DNA of 64,000 bases. It comes from Segatella copri (lineage in GTDB: Bacteria; Bacteroidota; Bacteroidia; Bacteroidales; Bacteroidaceae). The notes beneath the pieces are model-generated. The model was not told the DNA's origin. It ran no database searches and worked only from the letters and a program-made list of their open reading frames with translations. Below are positions 61,654-64,000 of this stretch, piece by piece (position 1 is the first letter of the stretch; every line of letters starts with the position of its first letter). Position numbers and translations under genes: made by a program. The stretch is from NCBI RefSeq assembly GCF_026015295.1, contig NZ_JAPDUW010000001.1, positions 2,999,501-3,063,500 of the forward strand, in the 5' to 3' direction.

Positions 61654-62502
61654 ATGAGTATCTGCAAACCTTTGCGAGAGTCTTGTTATAAGCTAGTAAT
61701 TGCTATACTGATAATGGTATTACTAGCATTGATTTGCTTTTGCCTGATGTATGAAGGGAAAAATAGCTGGTTGTCTGGCTATGGAGATATTCTTAGCGGA
61801 GTCGCTGCTGCATTCAGTGGTATCCTGCTATATGCAACATTGGTTTCTCAAAATCGTTCTTTCAAACAAGAACGTTTTGAAATCACATTCTATAACCTTT
61901 TGAATCAAAGGACTAAAGCCCTGGAAAGCGTTTGGTTTAAATGCGAGGACTTGGAGGGTGTGCTTTTTAAGCAGAAAGTATATCAAGGTGAACTTGCTTT
62001 TGCTATGGCTTGGCGAGATATTGGTTATATGATTAAATCGTTATCTAAATCCAAATTCATCGGTATAATGGATGACCAATATATGTTTGGAAAATTGGAA
62101 AGCTACTTAGCTGCTTTTGATGTGACAGAACAGACTGAAGAAGCTGTTGAAAATTGTTATTGCAAACGTGTTAATTATAGATATGGTCTTAGTCTTAAAA
62201 ACTACGAAGAGATGAAAGTAAATGTTACAGAAAAGGTTAGGTACAAGAGTTGCTATGAACTATTGGTGGTGCATAAAACTTTTGTGGCTGAGCGTTATTT
62301 TCGTTTTCTTGATGTGATTCTTTCCTTGCTTGAAGAAGTGAAGGAAGAGAAATATTGTAAAATTCTATTGGCGCAAATGTCAAAAGAAGAACTTCAAATC
62401 CTTAATTGTCAAGCGTTAGTAGATGAAGTATTCCATAAACGTTTAGTTGATGCAGGGATAGACAAACTGCTAGAAAATGAATTTGAAATTATAAACAAAT
62501 AA
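61654..62502 (+). CDS. Putative phage abortive-infection (AbiC-like) membrane protein
   Basis: About 282 residues from the ATG at 61654; the in-frame ATG at 61498 would read through the terminator hairpin and is rejected. Two membrane segments (about 13-35 and 43-62) are followed by a cytosolic part with NRSFKQERFEITFYNLLNQR and many charged helices. This layout, two N-terminal helices and then an (R/K)F-x-x-T-F-x-x-L-L motif, recalls the putAbiC family linked to phage exclusion. No catalytic residues are apparent. Codon use is A/T-rich and unlike that of the housekeeping genes, suggesting acquisition. The family call is from memory and should be tested. Confidence 0.6.
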   Translation: MSICKPLRESCYKLVIAILIMVLLALICFCLMYEGKNSWLSGYGDILSGVAAAFSGILLYATLVSQNRSFKQERFEITFYNLLNQRTKALESVWFKCEDLEGVLFKQKVYQGELAFAMAWRDIGYMIKSLSKSKFIGIMDDQYMFGKLESYLAAFDVTEQTEEAVENCYCKRVNYRYGLSLKNYEEMKVNVTEKVRYKSCYELLVVHKTFVAERYFRFLDVILSLLEEVKEEKYCKILLAQMSKEELQILNCQALVDEVFHKRLVDAGIDKLLENEFEIINK

Positions 62503-62523
62503 TAATAATTTAAACCTAAGGGT

Positions 62524-64000
62524 ATGAAACAATTTAATTTCTCAAGACTTTTCTTAGTCTTATGGATGTTGCTTTGCAACGTCTTTGTTTTCGCTGATGA
62601 CTTGATTACAGAGCAAGTTGTGGTTAATGTGGAAGAGCCGGGTACTTTGCCTGATAAGATTTCTGATGCGGATAAAGACCGTATTACTGATTTGAAAATA
62701 ATAGGTGAATTGAATGGAACCGATGTTCGTTTTGTTCGTGAGATGGCAGGGGCTGATTTTTATAATAAAAAAACAGCAGGAAATTTGTGTCGATTAGACA
62801 TGACAGAGGCAACCTTTGGCGAAGGAGGAGAGGCGTACTGTCGTTCAGAATATGGTTCTTCTGTATCATTAGGCTCGTGGCCTTCTAGTTTGCAATGTGA
62901 TTATTTCCTTTCTCATTGTGGCAAGATAGAATATGTAAAATTGGGTGACGGTATAACAAAGATTGGTAATCATGCATTTGAAAAATGCTCTAACTTAACA
63001 GATGTAGAATTGTCTTCAAAGGTTGAAGCGATTGGAAGCGAGGCGTTTTATTATTGTTCATCACTGCAAAAGATAGTGATTCCAAAGAGTGTGAAAACAA
63101 TAGAATTTAGAACCTTTATGGGCTGTGAAAATCTTAAAAAAGTAGAACTTCCTGATGAATTAAATGAAATTTCTAGTCAGGCTTTTAATTATTGCTCGAA
63201 ATTGGATTATATAAAGTTTCCAACAAAATTGGCAAGTATAAGTGAAGATGCATTTAAAAATTGTAATGCTCTTTCTAATATTGATATACCTAGTTTGGAA
63301 TCATGGATGAACATTTCTCAAGATACTCACTGGTGTACAGCAGTACATCTTCTTCTTAATGGTGAAGAAATAACAAATTTAGTAATACCTAATTCAGTGA
63401 AAGTTATAAAAGATAATGCTTTTTATAATTGTGGGTACATTAAAACAATAACATTCCCCAAAACGGTTGAAATAATTAATAATTGGGCTTTTTACGGTTG
63501 TGCATCACTAATATCTGTAGAATTCAACGATGAGATTAATGAACTTGGTTGGGGAGCTTTCTACAATTGTACATCGTTGGAAAATGTGAAATTTCCTGCA
63601 AGATTGAAGACTATAGGGAGTTTTGCTTTTGATAATTGTTCTTCTCTAAAAAAGGCAGTTTTACCAAATGAAATAGAGAAATTAGACCAGGGTGCTTTTG
63701 CAAACTGTTCTTCTCTTTATTATGTATCAATTCCTGAGAGTGTTAATGCTATAGGCAGAGGAGTGTTTTCTGGTTGTGAAAATTTGAAGGCGTTATCATG
63801 TTTTTGGGCAAAGCCAATAGCAATAAGCCTTGCTGTCTTTGAAGAATTTGATTTTAATAATTGTACATTGTATGTTCCAAATGGTTCATATGACGCCTAT
63901 AGGACAGCTGATGTATGGAAAGATTTTGGTGCTATAAAAACTATTGATAGTGAAGGCCCACAAGAACCAAAAGACCCAGAACCTTGTTCTGCTCCAACCA
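62524..64000 (+). CDS. BspA-type leucine-rich repeat surface protein (5' part)
   Basis: Open from the ATG at 62524 to the window end, at least 492 codons. A signal peptide (FLVLWMLLCNVFVFA) is followed by a short N-terminal region, then about eight or nine BspA-like LRR_5 units of roughly 23 residues with the pattern IxxxAFxxCxxLxxVxLPxxVxxI, for example IGNHAFEKCSNLTDVELSSK and IGSEAFYYCSSLQKIVIPKS. After the repeats comes a Pro-rich stretch (GPQEPKDPEP). Such proteins bind host or microbial surfaces in oral and gut Bacteroidales. The C-terminus is missing. It starts 21 bp after the AbiC-like gene and shares its A/T-rich codon use. Confidence 0.88.
   Translation, partial: MKQFNFSRLFLVLWMLLCNVFVFADDLITEQVVVNVEEPGTLPDKISDADKDRITDLKIIGELNGTDVRFVREMAGADFYNKKTAGNLCRLDMTEATFGEGGEAYCRSEYGSSVSLGSWPSSLQCDYFLSHCGKIEYVKLGDGITKIGNHAFEKCSNLTDVELSSKVEAIGSEAFYYCSSLQKIVIPKSVKTIEFRTFMGCENLKKVELPDELNEISSQAFNYCSKLDYIKFPTKLASISEDAFKNCNALSNIDIPSLESWMNISQDTHWCTAVHLLLNGEEITNLVIPNSVKVIKDNAFYNCGYIKTITFPKTVEIINNWAFYGCASLISVEFNDEINELGWGAFYNCTSLENVKFPARLKTIGSFAFDNCSSLKKAVLPNEIEKLDQGAFANCSSLYYVSIPESVNAIGRGVFSGCENLKALSCFWAKPIAISLAVFEEFDFNNCTLYVPNGSYDAYRTADVWKDFGAIKTIDSEGPQEPKDPEPCSAPT

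Noticed and set aside
61188..62502. Retron or other reverse-transcriptase defence system
   Set aside because: A structured RNA and a membrane protein are present, but no reverse transcriptase gene lies in the visible neighbourhood.
1..64000. tRNA or rRNA genes
   Set aside because: No TTCGAATC-type T-loop with acceptor pairing and no rRNA-like stretch was found by eye in any spacer.

Overview
The window looks like chromosomal DNA of a gut or oral Bacteroidales bacterium, most probably Prevotella/Segatella. The signs are Bacteroidota-type promoters (TTTG, about 20 bp, TAnnTTTG) before many genes, a SusC/SusD pair with an ECF sigma factor and FecR anti-sigma factor, a long-form IspG, a three-gene fumarate reductase operon, a FimB/Mfa2-like lipoprotein and a BspA-type leucine-rich repeat protein. 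No rRNA or tRNA gene, complete insertion sequence, prophage or CRISPR array was seen.

Layout. 1-3.7 kb: tail of an Ig-like surface protein, a DUF3108 protein, then a leftward two-component operon (response regulator, CPBP-like membrane protein, histidine kinase). 4-9.3 kb: a leftward housekeeping series (unknown protein, rpoN, PAP2-like protein, purE, ispG) behind a good promoter. 9.36-9.85 kb: a probable small-RNA unit with promoter, tandem repeats, a 47-residue candidate ORF and a terminator. 10-14.6 kb: papain-like protease lipoprotein, fimbrillin-like lipoprotein, then rightward trhP-like, sufE and trmH-family genes. 14.6-16.8 kb: a DUF4143-type ATPase behind three evenly spaced palindromes, followed by a gene graveyard with a nuclease remnant and a strict 22-bp tandem repeat. 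16.8-25.8 kb: one regulated uptake locus (SusD, SusC with a signalling domain, a ThuA-like/DsbD-like secreted protein, FecR, divergent ECF sigma factor). 26-30 kb: a CoA-transferase, two small lipoproteins and a LuxR-type regulator. 30-39.7 kb: cysS, a nested inverted repeat, a metallophosphoesterase, a second ATPase with duplicated palindromes, mutS, lgt and ychF. 39.8-48 kb: an overlapping pair of unknown exported proteins, desulfoferrodoxin, rubredoxin (missed by a length cut-off), polA and a polyprenyl synthase. 48-55 kb: the leftward cluster mnmG-apt-uvrC-dtd-mazG-like-deoC. 55-58.6 kb: frdCAB. 58.6-64 kb: repeat-rich spacer, a THUMP-like methyltransferase, a candidate structured RNA, an AbiC-like membrane protein and the start of a BspA-like protein running off the end.

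Three parS-like sites (ParB targets), one a perfect copy of the consensus, lie between 44.1 and 53.0 kb beside mnmG. This suggests that the window is close to the replication origin. The most unusual parts are the two ATPase genes with ordered palindromes in their promoters, the two candidate RNAs, and the signal-transducing SusCD locus with its secreted redox-type partner.

All calls come from reading the sequence and recalling protein families. No database search was run, and motif or domain positions are approximate.
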